Below the pieces are notes generated by a model. The model was given only the letters and a program-made list of their open reading frames with translations, was not told the origin of the DNA and ran no database searches. Below are positions 9,141 through 17,946 of a DNA stretch of 64,000 nucleotides, piece after piece. Made by a program: the position numbers and the translations under genes. The DNA comes from Streptococcus suis (GTDB lineage Bacteria > Bacillota > Bacilli > Lactobacillales > Streptococcaceae): NCBI RefSeq assembly GCF_024509555.1, contig NZ_JAMWEL010000007.1, positions 30,758 to 94,757 on the forward strand. The letters run 5' to 3'. Numbering within the stretch: the stretch's first letter is position 1; each line of letters opens with the position of its first letter.

Positions 9141-9977
9141 CTAACGAGTTGGAACATAGTTCAATTTTTCCTTATTGACCGCAAGGAAATCCACTAGTTC
9201 TGACTCCGGTATTTCACGGAGATATAGATTGGCACGGATGGTAACATCCTCTTCCCGACAAGTTGATAGAACCAAGTAACGATCGGTTTCACTAATCACA
9301 ATCGAGTCGTCTTTAGTCACAGCTCCTTCACGTACTGCTATTAATTGTTCTACGAACTGCTGAGAACTATCAAAACTTGTTCGATAGAAAGAGGTCGTTT
9401 CTGGAACAATAATCATAAAGGCAACCTGATAATAATGAATTTTTTCTGGTGTACGAACAACGACAAAAGGATGCTGATCAAAATACTGCTGGTCATCATA
9501 GAAATTGACATCATTAAACATGCGATTGTCTGGAACCAGGGATCCTCTAGCATGACCAAACAACCAGGTCAACTGGTCAGAAAAATCACTCTTGTTGTCC
9601 ATATCCATAAAAACCGTCCCCATATAGGGATCTTCACCAGAACCATCAAATAGCTTGTAAAGGTAGGTAGCATTATCCGTCGTCTGTACAACCGGCTCAT
9701 CCAACTTTGTACCCGGAGCATAAATATAGCCGATCGTGTCAGGATTGATAGCCTTTAAACTATCAAATTGATCTTTCAAGCCCTGCTTTTCTTCATCAGA
9801 CAGCTGATAAACTTTTTCACTTGAAGATGCAAGCTCCTGGGTGGAGGATGTAGTCTGGATAGCTAGACTTGATTTTTCCTCATTATTTTGTAGGAAAAAA
9901 GCCGTCGTCGTAAGACCAAGTGCTATAAGCAGACTTAGAAAAATCAAGATACCTTTTTTATTTTTCATTTGTTTCAT
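9141..9977 (-). CDS. Class B-like sortase
   Basis: 278 residues from the ATG at 9977 (MKQMKNKKG). Upstream in-frame codons run into a MITE-like repeat and are unlikely to be coding. One N-terminal membrane segment (GILIFLSLLIALGLTTTAFFL) is followed by the sortase fold: INPDTIGYIYAPGT, PVVQTTDNATYL, GTVFMDMDN, FGHAR (H142), LSTC (C240) and TIRANL (R248), which gives the His-Cys-Arg triad. The INPDTIGYI..PGT..PVVQ opening and the long insert before the Cys fit class B better than class A or C. The Shine-Dalgarno is weak. No pilin or haem-uptake genes lie alongside, so the substrate is unknown. The neighbours are the beta-lactamase-like gene and the mgl operon. Confidence 0.82.
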   Translation of the reverse strand: MKQMKNKKGILIFLSLLIALGLTTTAFFLQNNEEKSSLAIQTTSSTQELASSSEKVYQLSDEEKQGLKDQFDSLKAINPDTIGYIYAPGTKLDEPVVQTTDNATYLYKLFDGSGEDPYMGTVFMDMDNKSDFSDQLTWLFGHARGSLVPDNRMFNDVNFYDDQQYFDQHPFVVVRTPEKIHYYQVAFMIIVPETTSFYRTSFDSSQQFVEQLIAVREGAVTKDDSIVISETDRYLVLSTCREEDVTIRANLYLREIPESELVDFLAVNKEKLNYVPTR

Positions 9978-10021
9978 AAATCGTAAACCAACCCTGATTC
10001 GAAAATGTAGAAGAATGACTA

Positions 10022-10124
10022 ATACGCAATGAAAATCAAAAATAGACTCGGAAATGAATCTAAAGAAAGAACCGGAGTTCATCTAGGCTCCTGACAATGG
10101 ATAATTTTGATTTTCGAAGAATAT
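10022..10124. repeat. Repeat family A, copy 1 (MITE-like)
   Basis: Begins ATACGCAATGAAAATCAAAA and ends with the inverted counterpart TTTTGATTTTCGAAGAATAT, about 103 bp in all. It has the same terminal inverted repeats as the copy at 44671-44866. It lies about 45 bases upstream of the sortase start. Confidence 0.65.
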
Positions 10125-10229
10125 ATCGTCATTTGAATTACTTTGGTGCATTGTCACTTTCGCTTTGCCGTACTTTAGTAAAACCTGCACCTCAGTTCCG
10201 TGTTTGAAAGCTAATTCTTTCAACCATAA
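10123..10229 (-). repeat. Repeat family B, copy 1 (MITE-like)
   Basis: On the minus strand it reads GAATTAGCTTTCAAAC, CGGAACTGAGG, AGTACGGCAAAGCGAAAGTG and AATTCAAATGACGATAT. This is closely similar, in the same order, to 42421-42523 on the plus strand. It abuts repeat A. Confidence 0.65.
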
Positions 10230-10300
10230 TTACCTCTATCTTACCACAACTGGTTAACAGACACCAAGTAGAAAAATCCAATTTTCAAACCGTAGGAATG

Positions 10301-10342
10301 AAGAAAATGCATGTAGCCATTTTCTAGCCACATACATTTCTT
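10301..10342 (-). terminator. Likely terminator of mglBAC
   Basis: On the minus strand AAATGTATGTGGCTA pairs with TGGCTACATGCATTT (15 pairs including G-T wobbles) around GAAAA. The T-run is weak (TTCTTCATT). Confidence 0.5.
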
Positions 10343-10406
10343 GATACATATTAAATACAAGCTATAGGCAAACTTACGCACTATCTCTCTATTGTATCCT
10401 TTATCC

Positions 10407-11414
10407 TTATTTCTTAACCAATGTCTTACGGATATCCAGTGCCACAGCTACGACGATAACGATACCTTGGATAACGTTGGTCATATCTGGAGTTACACCC
10501 AAGTAGGTCAAGCAGACTTTGAGCAATTCAAAGACAAAGACCCCTAGGAGAATACCTGGAACAGTACCCTGACCACCGGCAGTTGATACACCACCGATTG
10601 TAGCCGAAGCAATGGCATCCAACTCATAACCCATACCAGCACCAGCACCAGCTGAACCTGTCTTAGCAGAAAGTAGGAAACCTGCTAGACCATAAAGCAA
10701 GCCTGCGAGTAGGAAAATCTTGATTTTAGACAAGCGAACATTGACACCAGAAACTTCTGCGGCATTTTCATTACCACCGATTGCATACATGTACTTACCA
10801 TAGCGGGTTTTGTTGTAAAGAACCCACATGGCCAGACCAACTAGGGCTGCTATGATAGTGATATAAGGAATGAAACCAAACAACTTACCTTGACCAATAG
10901 CTACAAATTCATCCTTAAAGGTACCGATTGGTTTGGATTGGGAATAAATCAAGACAAAACCATAGGTCATAATCTGGGTTCCCAAGGTCGCCAAGAATGG
11001 TGGCACGCTGAGGAAAGAAATGATAGCACCATTGAGCAAGCCGAGTAGGGCACCGACAGCTAGGGCTGCCAAAAGTGGTACGAAAATCGGCATGTCAGGT
11101 AGGTCTGGGAAGAATTTTTGGGCAAAGTCAGGACGTTGCACCAAGGTTGCTGTGATAATGGCTGTCAAGCCCACAATCCGACCAGCTGATAGGTCAGTAC
11201 CACGAATAATCAAGCAACCTGATACCCCCAGAGCAATGATAAAGCGGACAGAGGTGTTGGCCATAATGTTGGCCGCATTCCCAAGGGTAAAGAAATTATC
11301 CTGGGTCAGTCCAGTATATAAAATCATAGCTGCAACTACGATATACATGGAGTTCTTGGTTAGGAACTCTCCTAGATGAAAGTTTTGATCAGCTCTTGTC
11401 GCTAGTTTAGGCAT
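10407..11414 (-). CDS. mglC: Galactose/methylgalactoside-type ABC transporter permease
   Basis: 335 residues of hydrophobic membrane protein. The ATG at 11414 is preferred over the ATG two codons upstream because AGGAGG lies 8 bases before it. IALGVSGCLIIRGTDLSAGR, NKTRYGKYMYAIGGNENAAEVSGVN and YELDAIASATIGGVS are hallmarks of RbsC/MglC permeases, and the line-up with Escherichia coli MglC is close over the whole length. It forms the membrane channel with the MglA ATPase and receives sugar from MglB. The start overlaps the mglA stop by 8 bases, implying translational coupling. Galactose or a galactoside is the likely substrate, which would suit the glycan hydrolases nearby; the exact ligand is inferred. 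Confidence 0.87.
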   Translation of the reverse strand: MPKLATRADQNFHLGEFLTKNSMYIVVAAMILYTGLTQDNFFTLGNAANIMANTSVRFIIALGVSGCLIIRGTDLSAGRIVGLTAIITATLVQRPDFAQKFFPDLPDMPIFVPLLAALAVGALLGLLNGAIISFLSVPPFLATLGTQIMTYGFVLIYSQSKPIGTFKDEFVAIGQGKLFGFIPYITIIAALVGLAMWVLYNKTRYGKYMYAIGGNENAAEVSGVNVRLSKIKIFLLAGLLYGLAGFLLSAKTGSAGAGAGMGYELDAIASATIGGVSTAGGQGTVPGILLGVFVFELLKVCLTYLGVTPDMTNVIQGIVIVVAVALDIRKTLVKK

Positions 11415-12939
11415 TGTCATCTCCTCCTTGATTGCCAGTCATAAATTTGGTAGCTAGCTTCATGACAGATTCCTGAGTCGCTTCTTCCTTATCCAAGAAA
11501 CCAGAAATCCGTCCTTCACACATGACCATAATTCGATCTGAAACGCCCAACAATTCAGACATTTCAGATGTAATCATGATAATGGATTTGCCTTCCGCAG
11601 CTAGATTGTTAATGATTTGATAAATCTCATACTTGGCCCCAACGTCAATCCCTCGAGTTGGTTCATCCAAGATGAGAATGTCTGGATCATTAGCCAACCA
11701 GCGGGCAAGAATCACCTTCTGCTGGTTTCCTCCTGAAAGACTTTCGATATGAGTTTTGGTGGTCGGTGTTTTCACGCGCAGACGTTCCACATTGTGGTCC
11801 ACCACTTTTTTGATTTTCTGATCATCTAAGAGGCCAAAGGCACCTAGATATTGATTTAAAGAGGCCACCGAGGCATTATCTGACACAGACAGAACCCCAA
11901 AGATACCATTATAGCGCCGATCTTCTGTCACGAGGGCAATCTTATTGGCAATGGCTGCCGCAGGATTTTTGATTTTAACTTCCTTGCCCTTGATGAAAAT
12001 CTTCCCTTGTTTTAAGGCACGAATACCATAAAGAGCCTCCATCAATTCTGTCCGTTGGGCACCAACCAAGCCACCGATTCCAAGAACCTCGCCTTTTTTC
12101 AATTCAAAGCTAGCCTGTTTAAAGGAAAGATGGTTGGGCGATGTCATGCCTTCCAAACGAAGAACAATTTCCTCTTCAACCTTGTTGGTTTTCTCTGGGA
12201 AGAGACTGGTCAATTCCCGGCCCACCATGGCTTGAATGATTTTTGCAGTTGTCATCTCCGCTGCTGGCCAGGTACCAACATACTGACCATCACGCATGAC
12301 GGTGATGTCATCTGAAATCCGAAGAATCTCGTCCATCTTATGGGAGATATAGATGATACCAATATTTTTTGCCTTTAATTGAGCAATGATTTCAAATAAT
12401 TTTTCCACTTCTGAGCTGGTCAGTGAGGAGGTTGGTTCATCCATGATCACCACCTTAGCATTGTGGGAAATGGCCTTGGCAATCTCTACTGATTGCATCT
12501 GCGACACAGTCAAGGCATCCAGCAAGGTGCGCGGATCTACATAAAGACCCACCTCTTCCAAGAGAACCTTAGTATCCTGATTCATCTTGGCGTGATCCAC
12601 CAGATTAAACTTCCCAAGGGGATAATTCCCCAGAAAGACATTTTCAGCAATGGTCATCATGCGAATAGGTTGAAGCTCCTGATGGATCATGGAAACACCT
12701 GCATCAATTGCCTCCTTGGAATCTTTGAAGTCTACTTCCTTGCCATCAAAGATAATAGTCCCTTGGTCCCGATGGTAAATTCCAAACAAACACTTCATGA
12801 GGGTGGATTTCCCAGCTCCATTCTCTCCCATCAGAGCATGAACGGTTCCTGGACGCAGTTTAAAGGTTACATCGTCCAAAGCCTTAACACCTGGAAATGT
12901 CTTGGTAATATGTTTCATTTCTAAAATATATTCACTCAT
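11407..12939 (-). CDS. mglA: Galactose/methylgalactoside-type ABC transporter ATPase (two nucleotide-binding domains)
   Basis: 510 residues, starting at MSEYILEMKHITKTFPG. The first domain has Walker A GENGAGKST and DEPTSS. The second has a degenerate Walker A (GLVGAQRTE), signature LSGGNQQKVILARWL and Walker B DILILDEPTRGIDVG. Tandem domains with a degenerate second P-loop are typical of the RbsA/MglA family. It powers import through MglC. An upstream ORF extension of 18 codons lacks a ribosome site. It is the middle gene of mglB-mglA-mglC, about 155 bases after mglB. Confidence 0.9.
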   Translation of the reverse strand: MSEYILEMKHITKTFPGVKALDDVTFKLRPGTVHALMGENGAGKSTLMKCLFGIYHRDQGTIIFDGKEVDFKDSKEAIDAGVSMIHQELQPIRMMTIAENVFLGNYPLGKFNLVDHAKMNQDTKVLLEEVGLYVDPRTLLDALTVSQMQSVEIAKAISHNAKVVIMDEPTSSLTSSEVEKLFEIIAQLKAKNIGIIYISHKMDEILRISDDITVMRDGQYVGTWPAAEMTTAKIIQAMVGRELTSLFPEKTNKVEEEIVLRLEGMTSPNHLSFKQASFELKKGEVLGIGGLVGAQRTELMEALYGIRALKQGKIFIKGKEVKIKNPAAAIANKIALVTEDRRYNGIFGVLSVSDNASVASLNQYLGAFGLLDDQKIKKVVDHNVERLRVKTPTTKTHIESLSGGNQQKVILARWLANDPDILILDEPTRGIDVGAKYEIYQIINNLAAEGKSIIMITSEMSELLGVSDRIMVMCEGRISGFLDKEEATQESVMKLATKFMTGNQGGDDNA

Positions 12940-13094
12940 TCTCCCAGCTCTCTTTCCAAAAAAATAAGTTCTCACTATACGTACAATCACCATTTTTCAA
13001 GGGAATCATAGATAGTGAGAACGCACTCATCGTTTTTCAAAATGGATTACTCATTCGTCAGCTGAAGAGGGCTTCATTTGACTACATAGAATGA

Positions 13095-14183
13095 CTACTC
13101 TTTTTCACGTTCTGCGTAACGTTTTTTGATTTCTTCGATTGTTTCTTTTTTAGCTTCTGCTTCTTTCAATTCTGAGTCAGATTCTTTTGTAACTTTTACA
13201 TAGTCAACCCAGTAGTAAGGAGAAACTTCTTTACCTTCCATCAACTCAACTGCAACGTTTGCTGCTGTATGAGATTGGTTGAAGTGGTCATTCAATACTG
13301 TACCAGTCAATTCACCTTTGGCAAGAAGTTCCATAGCATCTGGAATAGCGTCTACACCAACAACCAAAATGTCTTTACCAACTGTACGACCTGCAGCCTT
13401 GATTGCTGTTACCGCACCAACTGCCATACCGTCGTTGTTTGCAAAAACAACTTCGAGTTTGTCACCAAATTGTTCCAAAGCAGCCGCGGTTACTTCTTGA
13501 CCTTTAGCTGTATCCCAGTTTGCAAGGTAAGGCTCAGCCAAGGCTTCACGTTTGATACCTGCGGCGTCAAGAGCTTTTACTGAGTATGTTGTGCGTTGTT
13601 GAGCATCAACGTTTGCTGGGTCACCAAAGAGGGTAATGTATTGTACTTTACCGTCGCCATTGATATCACCCTTGCTTTCAGTTGCAGCGATGATTTCACC
13701 TTGGAAGGTACCTGATTGGGTAGCATCTGCACCAACGTAAGTTGTTTTACCAGGCCAGATTTCCAATTCAGCAACTTCTGGTTCACGGTTGATGAAAACA
13801 ACTGGGATATCTGCTGATTTAGCTGAGTTGATGATGGAACCTGCAGCTGTTGGGTCAACTAGGTTTGCAAGGATAACATCTTTACCTTGTGCAATAAAGG
13901 TATTGATTTGCTCTGTTTGGGTAGCTTGGTCTTGCTTACCGTCTTGGATATCCAAAACATACTTGTTGCCTGTTTTCTCACTTAATTGTTTGAAATAGGC
14001 ATCTAACTCTTCACGATAGAGGGTCATGAAGTTGTCATCAAATTTGTAAATAGCAACACCGACTTCGTAAGTTTTTCCTGATCCTGAGTCAGAACCGCTG
14101 CTAGAATTTTCCGTCGCTTTTCCACAAGCTACCAGAAACAAACCTACAAAAGCAATTGCTAAAAACTTCAGTACTCTTTTCAT
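13095..14183 (-). CDS. mglB: Galactose-type ABC transporter substrate-binding lipoprotein
   Basis: 362 residues from the ATG at 14183, preceded by AAGGA. The signal peptide ends in a lipobox (LFLVACG), so the protein is lipidated on the outer membrane face. YEVGVAIYKFDDNFMTLYRE, NLVDPTAAGSII and IPVVFINREP match the start of the periplasmic glucose/galactose-binding family (MglB), with a type I two-lobed fold. NNDGMAVGAV and VVGVDAIPDAM lie in the hinge and second lobe. It captures sugar for MglA/MglC. Downstream to mglA is about 155 bases without a clear terminator, so one operon is likely. A strong promoter and a cre-like site lie upstream. Confidence 0.9.
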   Translation of the reverse strand: MKRVLKFLAIAFVGLFLVACGKATENSSSGSDSGSGKTYEVGVAIYKFDDNFMTLYREELDAYFKQLSEKTGNKYVLDIQDGKQDQATQTEQINTFIAQGKDVILANLVDPTAAGSIINSAKSADIPVVFINREPEVAELEIWPGKTTYVGADATQSGTFQGEIIAATESKGDINGDGKVQYITLFGDPANVDAQQRTTYSVKALDAAGIKREALAEPYLANWDTAKGQEVTAAALEQFGDKLEVVFANNDGMAVGAVTAIKAAGRTVGKDILVVGVDAIPDAMELLAKGELTGTVLNDHFNQSHTAANVAVELMEGKEVSPYYWVDYVKVTKESDSELKEAEAKKETIEEIKKRYAEREKE

Positions 14184-14229
14184 TCCTTTTTCCTTTCTAT
14201 TTTGAGCAGTAATCAATAGAGTAACCATG

Positions 14230-14244
14230 ATGTAAACGTTTTCT
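14230..14244 (+). promoter_or_regulatory. cre-like CcpA site of mglBAC
   Basis: ATGTAAACGTTTTCT matches WTGNAARCGNWWWCA at all but the last base. It covers about +6 to +20 of the transcript, a repression position. Confidence 0.75.
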
Positions 14245-14256
14245 TTTTATATTGTT

Positions 14257-14285
14257 ATATTAACATTTAAATATACTCTTGTCAA
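14257..14285 (-). promoter_or_regulatory. Promoter of mglBAC
   Basis: -35 TTGACA (14280-14285), 17-base spacer, -10 TAATAT (14257-14262). Predicted start is near 14250. Confidence 0.65.
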
Positions 14286-14399
14286 TGTATTTTTGAAAAG
14301 TTAGTCTATTTAATTTTTCTGAAAATAGGACATCCGAGGAAAAACAGGCCGAAAAAAACATAAATGAAACCTATTCGCTTAGATATCAATCCCTTATTC

Positions 14400-15320
14400 C
14401 TATAATTCTGTCAGCAAGACCTGATCTAGTATCTCCTGGAACTGCTTAGACTGAACCTCTGGGAAATAGTTGAGACAGTTGGCAGTCGCAAAGGCTGCTG
14501 CCTCTTTCAAAAAGATTTCTGGGGCTTGCCCTTGGCTGATACCTTTAACTAGCAAGCCCAGGTAAAAATCTCCTGCCGCAATAGGATTGCGTGTTTCTTT
14601 TTTAGGCGACTGGATACGGAAGAAACGCTGGCCAATCTTAGCCAAACTTCCCTTTCCACCCATGGTAATGATGATATTCTCATGCGGTGTGACTTCTTTT
14701 AGTATCCGCAAAATATCCTCCGGACTTTCCTCATCCAGCTCTGGATAGATGTCCTTGAGCTCTTCATTATTGATTTTGATCAGGGCTGGGCGAGCTTGAT
14801 AAGCAGCTTGTAAGGCTGGTCCACTGGTATCCACAATGGTCAAGACCTCTGGGTATTTTTCAATAAATCGCTGAATATAATCATCCGGCATGCCCTTCAT
14901 GAGACTGCCTGAAAAGACTAGGATATCGCCAGCCTGTAGGTTCTTTTCAATCTGTTGGGTGAATTGATTGAGCAGATTCTCTGTCAGTTCAAATCCTTTT
15001 TCATAGAAGAGAACGACATCGCCTGTGCTGGTTTCTACGTAAATATTGCAGGTTCTTGTGTTCTGGTCATTTTCAACGACCTGCAGTTGATTTCCCTTTT
15101 GGACATTGAGGTCTTGAATGTAGCGACCGATCTGTCCACCTAAAATGGTATGGATTGTGTAGTCTGTCACTCCATTTTCTCGAAGGGCATAGGCTACGTT
15201 GAAACTCTTGCCACCTGGATAATCTCTGACTTCCGTCGGACGTAGGGGAATGTTCTTTTCAATCTTCTCCACAAGAAGCGTACGGTCTAGGGCTGGATTG
15301 GGACAAATCAAGTGAATCAT
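14400..15320 (-). CDS. PfkB-family sugar (phosphate) kinase, 1-phosphofructokinase/tagatose-6-phosphate kinase type
   Basis: 306 residues from the ATG at 15320, with AAGGAG upstream. NPALDRT at the N-terminus, GGKSFNVAYALRENG and the C-terminal NPIAAGDFYLGLL (catalytic Asp in AAGD) define a PfkB ribokinase-like kinase of the LacC/FruK branch. It phosphorylates a sugar or sugar phosphate in the cytoplasm. The substrate cannot be fixed from sequence. Its position upstream of mglBAC, with galactose-releasing hydrolases nearby, favours tagatose-6-phosphate or a related hexose, but 1-phosphofructokinase is possible. It has its own Shine-Dalgarno and lies more than 200 bases from mglB. Confidence 0.8.
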   Translation of the reverse strand: MIHLICPNPALDRTLLVEKIEKNIPLRPTEVRDYPGGKSFNVAYALRENGVTDYTIHTILGGQIGRYIQDLNVQKGNQLQVVENDQNTRTCNIYVETSTGDVVLFYEKGFELTENLLNQFTQQIEKNLQAGDILVFSGSLMKGMPDDYIQRFIEKYPEVLTIVDTSGPALQAAYQARPALIKINNEELKDIYPELDEESPEDILRILKEVTPHENIIITMGGKGSLAKIGQRFFRIQSPKKETRNPIAAGDFYLGLLVKGISQGQAPEIFLKEAAAFATANCLNYFPEVQSKQFQEILDQVLLTEL

Positions 15321-15377
15321 AGGGAACTCCTTTTTTCTTTTGTACATATTATTATACTATATAAACTGAAAATAAAA

Positions 15378-15406
15378 AAGATAATTCCACGATGGGAACT
15401 ATCTTT
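15378..15406 (-). terminator. Terminator of the NmrA-like gene
   Basis: AAAGATA / TATCTTT hairpin with an inner TTCC/GGAA pairing, followed on the minus strand by a T-rich tract. Confidence 0.7.
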
Positions 15407-15415
15407 CCTACATTT

Positions 15416-16045
15416 TTATGAGGCAAAAACCGAAATACGTTCTTGCTGGTAGCCACCTTTTTCGGCAATATCTACTAAGGCCACAGCATAGTCTACATAA
15501 CTAATATAGCTTTCACCTTGGGCATTGACCTGGAAAACCTCGCCAGCAAGGGTATAAGCACCTGCTTTTTGACCTTCTGCATCAAAATCAGCGGCTGGGC
15601 TGATATAGGTCCAGTTGACCGCTGTCGCCTGACGGTAGATGTCAAGACCTGCGCCCATAGCCTCTGCGACTGGTAGGTAGTCCGCTGGGAAGTCTGGAGC
15701 ATCCTTGAGCATGCTTGTCTGGCTATCATCAAGATAAAGGCTGCCTGCACCACCGACAATCAAGAGGCGAGTAGAGGTGCCTGCAAGCAAGTCTGTCAAA
15801 TGGCTTGCTAGACGGCTGTGATCTGGTAGCGTTTCTGGTGTCCAAGCACCAAAGGCGTTGACAACCACATCAAAGCCCGCCAAGTCTTCCTTGCTAAGTG
15901 CAAAAGCATCTTTTTGGATCACTTCTTGGGCTGCGCTCTTGTTTTCAGAGCGGACAATGGCTGTCACCTGATGACCACGTTCTACCGCTTCTTTGGCAAT
16001 GACTTGACCTGCTTGACCGTTTGCTGCAATAATGGCGATTTTCAT
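15416..16045 (-). CDS. NAD(P)-binding NmrA/YwnB-like oxidoreductase
   Basis: 209 residues. The N-terminus MKIAIIAANGQAGQVIAKEAVERGHQVTAIVR is a Rossmann fold with the G-x-x-G-x-x-I variant typical of NmrA-like proteins. LLIVGGAGSLY and a C-terminal YISYVDYAVALVDIAE complete the YwnB-like family. Members reduce flavins or quinones or sense NAD(P)H; the precise substrate is unknown. An Rrf2 regulator gene lies just upstream, as in the Bacillus ywnA-ywnB pairing. Two 21-bp palindromes flank its own promoter, indicating control by that regulator. A redox or electrophile-stress role is inferred. Confidence 0.78.
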   Translation of the reverse strand: MKIAIIAANGQAGQVIAKEAVERGHQVTAIVRSENKSAAQEVIQKDAFALSKEDLAGFDVVVNAFGAWTPETLPDHSRLASHLTDLLAGTSTRLLIVGGAGSLYLDDSQTSMLKDAPDFPADYLPVAEAMGAGLDIYRQATAVNWTYISPAADFDAEGQKAGAYTLAGEVFQVNAQGESYISYVDYAVALVDIAEKGGYQQERISVFAS

Positions 16046-16065
16046 ATTGTTTACCTCACTTGCTG

Positions 16066-16086
16066 TTGTAATGTCTTTGTTTACAA
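16066..16086. promoter_or_regulatory. Palindromic operator 1, likely for the Rrf2 regulator
   Basis: 21-bp imperfect palindrome beginning TTGTAATGTC and ending TTTACAA, covering the predicted transcription start. Its centre is 43 bp from operator 2, about four helical turns. Confidence 0.6.
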
Positions 16087-16091
16087 TACTT

Positions 16092-16120
16092 AGTCTATAC
16101 TATATTCGTTGTAATGTCAA
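16092..16120 (-). promoter_or_regulatory. Promoter of the NmrA-like gene
   Basis: -35 TTGACA (16115-16120) and -10 TAGACT (16092-16097) with a 17-base spacer. The -35 is inside operator 2 and the predicted start (near 16085) is inside operator 1. Confidence 0.6.
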
Positions 16121-16129
16121 AGATTACAA
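16109..16129. promoter_or_regulatory. Palindromic operator 2, likely for the Rrf2 regulator
   Basis: 21-bp palindrome with perfect 7-bp arms TTGTAAT and ATTACAA, overlapping the -35 of the NmrA-like gene. Confidence 0.65.
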
Positions 16130-16140
16130 CTTAAAAGTTT

Positions 16141-16164
16141 AAAAAAATCATCACGAGGATGATT
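16141..16164 (-). terminator. Terminator of the Rrf2 gene
   Basis: AATCATC / GATGATT hairpin followed on the minus strand by seven T. It separates the Rrf2 gene from the NmrA-like gene. Confidence 0.75.
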
Positions 16165-16170
16165 GTATAC

Positions 16171-16590
16171 CTATAATTCTGCCAATAAATCAGCAATGGT
16201 CGTTTGTTCCAACTCTCTTTCCAGAGCCGACTGGGCATTTTCCAAACGGCTATCTAGCAGGGGATGAATATTGCGGCCGACCTGACAGGCTGGATTGGGT
16301 TGTTCATGAAAACCAAAAAGTTTCCCCTTTTCTCCAAATAACTCTACAGCCTGATAAATATGAAGGAGGGTAATTTTGTCTGGATCTTGGGCCAAACGTG
16401 CGCCACCTACACCACGCGCCACCTGAACCAAACCAGCCTCTTTCAACTGAGACAGAATATTGCGGATGATGACTGGATTGACACCTACACTGCCTGCAAT
16501 GCTAGTACTGGTCTGTTTTTCCTTTTCTCCCTCCAAGGCTAGCAAGACCAAGATATGACTAGCAATGGTAAATCTACTCGAAATTTGCAA
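16171..16590 (-). CDS. Rrf2-family transcriptional regulator (YwnA-like)
   Basis: 139 residues, starting at a TTG (16590) with GGAG nine bases upstream. [41 protein letters not shown] and the wing [26 protein letters not shown] are the Rrf2 winged-helix signature. It has a single Cys (NPACQVGRN), not the three-Cys cluster of iron-sulphur IscR types, so a thiol switch or small-molecule signal is more likely. The start overlaps the end of dinB by 17 bases. It probably represses the downstream NmrA-like gene through the twin palindromes at 16066-16129. This pairing resembles ywnA-ywnB; direct regulation is inference. Confidence 0.83.
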   Translation of the reverse strand: MQISSRFTIASHILVLLALEGEKEKQTSTSIAGSVGVNPVIIRNILSQLKEAGLVQVARGVGGARLAQDPDKITLLHIYQAVELFGEKGKLFGFHEQPNPACQVGRNIHPLLDSRLENAQSALERELEQTTIADLLAEL

Positions 16591-17668
16591 TTTTACTTTC
16601 TCCTTCCATAAAATTGGTAACTGTCACTCCTAACAAGCGAACACCTTTCTCAGCCTGTCCAACTTCTTCAAAAAGCTGACGAATTTCTTTCTCTATAACT
16701 TGAGCTTGATTGGTCGCCTCTCCCAAACTATGTCGCTTGGTCAGGGTCGAAAAATCTCCATAGCGGATTTTCAGAACAATGGTTCGCCCTTGTTTCTCAT
16801 TGCGCTCCAAGCTGGCAGCCACCCGTTGACAGAGGCTGACTAGCTCCTTCAAGACATCTTCATCACGATAGAGGAGCTTGCGGTAGGTCCTTTCCTTACC
16901 GATAGACTTGCGCACCCGATTGGTTTTCACGGGACTATTTGAAATGCCTCTAGCCTTCCGATACAAATCATAACCAAAGCGCCCAAAGCGATCGATCAAG
17001 ACCATTTCTGGCACGTCTAGCAAATCCTTGCCTGTGTAAACTCCCATATCATGTAGGCGCTCGACCGTTTTCTTGCCGACACCATGGAATTTTTCAACAG
17101 GCAGAGAAGCCAATACTTCAATCGCATCCTCAGGCAAAATTAGGGTCAGGCCATGCGGTTTTTCCATATCCGAGGCGATCTTGGCTAGAAATTTATTATA
17201 AGAAACACCAGCAGAAGCAGTCAAATGCAGTTCATTCCAAATGTCGTATTGGATGAGTTTGGCAATTTTAACTGCCGAACTTAAACCCAGCTTGTTTTCT
17301 GTCACATCTAGATAGGCCTCATCAATGGACATGGGCTCTACTAGGTTCGTATAGCGGTGAAAAATCTCCCTAACCTGTCGCCCCACTTCCTGGTATTTTT
17401 CATAATTTCCAGAGATGAAGACGGCTTGCGGACAGCGTTCATAGGCCTCCTTGGAGGACATGGCCGAATGAATGCCAAAGGCACGCGCCTCGTAGCTACA
17501 GGTAGACACAACTCCTCGACCGCCAGACAGTCGCGGATCTGCCCCGATAACAACTGGCTTGCCTTTCAAAGCAGGATTGTCCCTGACCTCTATAGCAGCA
17601 AAAAACGCATCCATGTCAACATGAATAATTTTTCGAGATAAATCATTGATTAGAGGAAAAATTAACAT
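16574..17668 (-). CDS. dinB: DNA polymerase IV (Y-family translesion polymerase)
   Basis: 364 residues from the ATG at 17668, with AAAGGAG upstream. [19 protein letters not shown] holds the first metal-binding Asp residues and the steric-gate region, and [11 protein letters not shown] holds the catalytic acidic pair. [21 protein letters not shown] is the helix-hairpin-helix thumb, followed by the little-finger domain. Full length for the family. It copies past lesions with low fidelity. The C-terminus ([11 protein letters not shown]) lacks an obvious beta-clamp motif at its very end. The 3' end overlaps the Rrf2 gene start, suggesting partial co-transcription. Confidence 0.95.
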   Translation of the reverse strand: MLIFPLINDLSRKIIHVDMDAFFAAIEVRDNPALKGKPVVIGADPRLSGGRGVVSTCSYEARAFGIHSAMSSKEAYERCPQAVFISGNYEKYQEVGRQVREIFHRYTNLVEPMSIDEAYLDVTENKLGLSSAVKIAKLIQYDIWNELHLTASAGVSYNKFLAKIASDMEKPHGLTLILPEDAIEVLASLPVEKFHGVGKKTVERLHDMGVYTGKDLLDVPEMVLIDRFGRFGYDLYRKARGISNSPVKTNRVRKSIGKERTYRKLLYRDEDVLKELVSLCQRVAASLERNEKQGRTIVLKIRYGDFSTLTKRHSLGEATNQAQVIEKEIRQLFEEVGQAEKGVRLLGVTVTNFMEGESKIANFE

Positions 17669-17755
17669 AGATACTCCTTTCTGCTCCTTACTACTAGACA
17701 TATTATAGCCTATCTAACAAATTTTTTCATAAAGCGAACATTGACGGGCAAGTAG

Positions 17756-17850
17756 TACTCAATGAAAATCAAAATCAGACTAGGCGACGCAGATGTAGAT
17801 AGAGCACCACTACTTCGCATTTTTAGATAGTAGAATTTTCAAATGTATAA
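17756..17850. repeat. Repeat family A, truncated copy
   Basis: TACTCAATGAAAATCAAAAT then CAGACTAGG, as in the left end at 44671. The right inverted end is not recognisable, so the extent is approximate. Confidence 0.45.
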
Positions 17851-17913
17851 ACTTAGACGTGTCCTCTTTCTAATTCCATTTTGCTATAAGTTTGCGAAAA
17901 GCTTCGATAAACA

Positions 17914-17946
17914 ATACAAAAGAGGCAGGTCCGATACCTACCTCTA
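17914..17946 (-). terminator. Terminator of the GH101 gene
   Basis: On the minus strand AGAGGTAGGT pairs with ACCTGCCTCT around ATCGG, followed by TTTTG. Confidence 0.75.

Larger units (their letters stand above)
9978..10406. other. Intergenic region filled by two MITE-like repeats and a terminator
   Basis: About 430 bases between sortase and mglC without a gene. It contains repeat family A (10022-10124), abutting repeat family B (10123-10229) and the mgl terminator hairpin (10301-10342). Confidence 0.7.

Noticed and set aside
9978..10082. 35-codon N-terminal extension of the sortase
   Set aside because: Part of it lies within a MITE-like repeat, no ribosome site was seen, and it would add a second hydrophobic segment before the normal signal anchor.
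12493..12924. 143-codon plus-strand frame inside mglA
   Set aside because: Antisense shadow of a complete ATPase; no start signal.
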